Made by a program: the position numbers and the translations under genes. This document shows positions 5,123 to 6,115 of a stretch of DNA of 6,115 nucleotides, piece after piece (the stretch's first letter is position 1; every line of letters begins with the position of its first letter). The notes under the pieces were generated by a model. It saw only the letters and a program-made list of their open reading frames with translations, ran no database searches and was not told the origin of the DNA. The DNA is from Candidatus Zixiibacteriota bacterium (GTDB lineage Bacteria; SM23-81; DAOVCL01): NCBI GenBank assembly GCA_030670005.1, contig DAOVCL010000123.1, forward strand, positions 1 through 6,115, written 5' to 3'.

Positions 5123-6115
5123 ATGAGAAAATTTAAGAAGACTACATTTCTTTTGATTGGACTATTTTTTCTGGTTACCCTTAACTCCCAAGGACTTGTT
5201 TTTGCCGACGAAGAGGGCGGGGTGGAGAGCATATTCCACTTCGGGGCCGGGGCTAAGTCAATGGGCATGGGGCGGGCCTTTGTGGCCATCTGCGATGATG
5301 CCAGTTCCATCTACTGGAATCCCGCTGGCCTGCAGAACCTGGGACAGCAGGAGATCACCGCCCTGCGTTGCTTCCTCTTTGAGGGGACAAGCTATAATTT
5401 CATCGGATATGCATATCCCACCCTCAGATGGGGCAACTTCGGCCTGGGGGGGATCTGGATCTCTACCGGGGACATCCCCCATACCACGGATAGCCCTCAG
5501 ATCTTGGATTATTGGGAGAATGTGCAGTCCGAATATCTCCTCTCTTGGGGAACCTCGCTTCCTCTCTCCTTTAAGGGGGGACTTAGTTTCAAGTTTCTCA
5601 CCCATAAGTTGGGCCCCTATTCGGCCTCAGGCTTTAGCTTCGATCTGGGATTCCTCCGCCCCATCAGGGAAGGGTTGAATTGGGGGCTCAATCTACAGGA
5701 TATCGGTGGGGCCGCCCTCAAGCTCAAGGAGAGCACGGATATAACCCCTCCTAACCTGAAGCTCGGCCTGAGCTATGCTCTGGTTAAGGGGGCAAGGAGA
5801 TGGGGAACCCTGGCCATCGATTTAGACAAGCTTAAGGGTTGCTCCTCCAAGTTCCATCTGGGCTTCCAATTCGAGCCCCGGGAGGGTTTCTTCCTCAGAT
5901 CCGGCTGGGACGAGGGACGGATTGCCTTCGGAGGAGGAATGCGCTATCGTAGCTTTCAACTGGACTATGCCCTAAGATCCTACCAGGATCTGGGGCTCAC
6001 CCATAGGCTCTCCCTGACCACCAGGTTTGGCTCCACCCTACAGGAGAGGAGGATCGCCGAGGAGAGGAGAAGGCAAGAGGAGGAGAAGAGGATGGCCGAG
6101 GCCCGCCGTAGGGAG
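5123..6115 (+). CDS. PorV/PorQ-family outer-membrane beta-barrel protein with charged helical extension (3' partial)
   Basis: 331 codons are open to the right edge with no stop. The ATG at 5123 is preferred because an in-frame TAG at 5114 blocks any upstream ATG, GTG or TTG start, and a good signal peptide begins there (RKFKK, hydrophobic core, VFA before DEEGG at 28/29). Its Shine-Dalgarno is weak (AGAGA at 5115-5119). Residues 41-70 hold the family signature GAGAKSMGMGRAF..DDASSIYWNPAGL. This is followed to about residue 303 by alternating amphipathic strands with Gly and aromatic residues, as in FadL-like 14-strand barrels. In Bacteroidetes, PorV shuttles type IX cargo and PorQ relates to the surface attachment machinery; many distant members have no assigned role. 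From about residue 306 the chain becomes Arg/Glu-rich and helical (ERRIAEERRRQEEEKRMAEA), beyond the usual barrel end, and continues past the window. It lies 130 bases after a cargo-type gene, on the same strand. Confidence 0.85.
   Translation, partial: MRKFKKTTFLLIGLFFLVTLNSQGLVFADEEGGVESIFHFGAGAKSMGMGRAFVAICDDASSIYWNPAGLQNLGQQEITALRCFLFEGTSYNFIGYAYPTLRWGNFGLGGIWISTGDIPHTTDSPQILDYWENVQSEYLLSWGTSLPLSFKGGLSFKFLTHKLGPYSASGFSFDLGFLRPIREGLNWGLNLQDIGGAALKLKESTDITPPNLKLGLSYALVKGARRWGTLAIDLDKLKGCSSKFHLGFQFEPREGFFLRSGWDEGRIAFGGGMRYRSFQLDYALRSYQDLGLTHRLSLTTRFGSTLQERRIAEERRRQEEEKRMAEARRRE

Noticed and set aside
5157..5678. 173-codon + strand frame and a 115-codon minus-strand frame (5258-5605) in the barrel region
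   Set aside because: Both overlap the PorV/PorQ-type gene, whose frame has a signal peptide, the family signature and barrel strands. The alternatives are Pro/Ser/Arg-rich shadow translations.
6050..6115. Purine-rich GAGGAGAGGAGAAGG stretch as a DNA repeat
   Set aside because: It is low-complexity coding sequence for an Arg/Glu-rich helix; no exact repeat unit is present.

Overview
The window comes from a Gram-negative, diderm bacterium whose surface and secretion proteins resemble those of the Bacteroidetes/FCB-type radiation. This is most likely an uncultivated candidate phylum of the WOR-3, KSB1, Cloacimonetes or Poribacteria kind, but the sequence alone cannot decide which. The evidence is two consecutive proteins ending in a YPNPF-type C-terminal domain (type IX secretion sorting domain / FlgD-like Ig fold), followed by a PorV/PorQ-family outer-membrane barrel. 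Arginine is encoded mainly by AGG/AGA in the two GC-richer genes. No RNA gene, CRISPR array, transposase or phage gene was found.

Layout: all genes are on the + strand. (1) Bases 1-3606 hold the 3' part of a very large exported adhesin-like protein. It enters already open from the left edge and has nine CARDB/Ig-like units of about 110-144 codons, then a YPNPFDP sorting domain. (2) Bases 3607-3786 are a 180-base gap with a perfect 9-bp tandem repeat, a small palindrome and the ribosome-binding site of the next gene. (3) Bases 3796-4992 encode a secreted, cysteine-rich right-handed beta-helix protein with a signal peptide and a canonical YPNPFN sorting domain. This gene is clearly AT-rich (about 34% GC in a hand-counted 300-base sample, against about 47-57% in sampled lines of its neighbours). 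(4) Bases 4993-5122 are a 130-base gap with a weak hairpin and a startless open stretch. (5) From 5123 to the right edge runs an incomplete PorV/PorQ-family protein with a signal peptide, an outer-membrane barrel and the start of a highly charged helical extension.

How the genes may work together (inference): in characterised type IX systems PorV is the outer-membrane shuttle that accepts C-terminal-domain cargo. Here two cargo-type proteins lie directly upstream of a PorV/PorQ-family barrel, which suggests a small surface-display locus. The AT-rich middle gene looks like a cargo gene acquired or exchanged separately from its neighbours. Both outer genes are cut by the window edges, so their full architecture is unknown.
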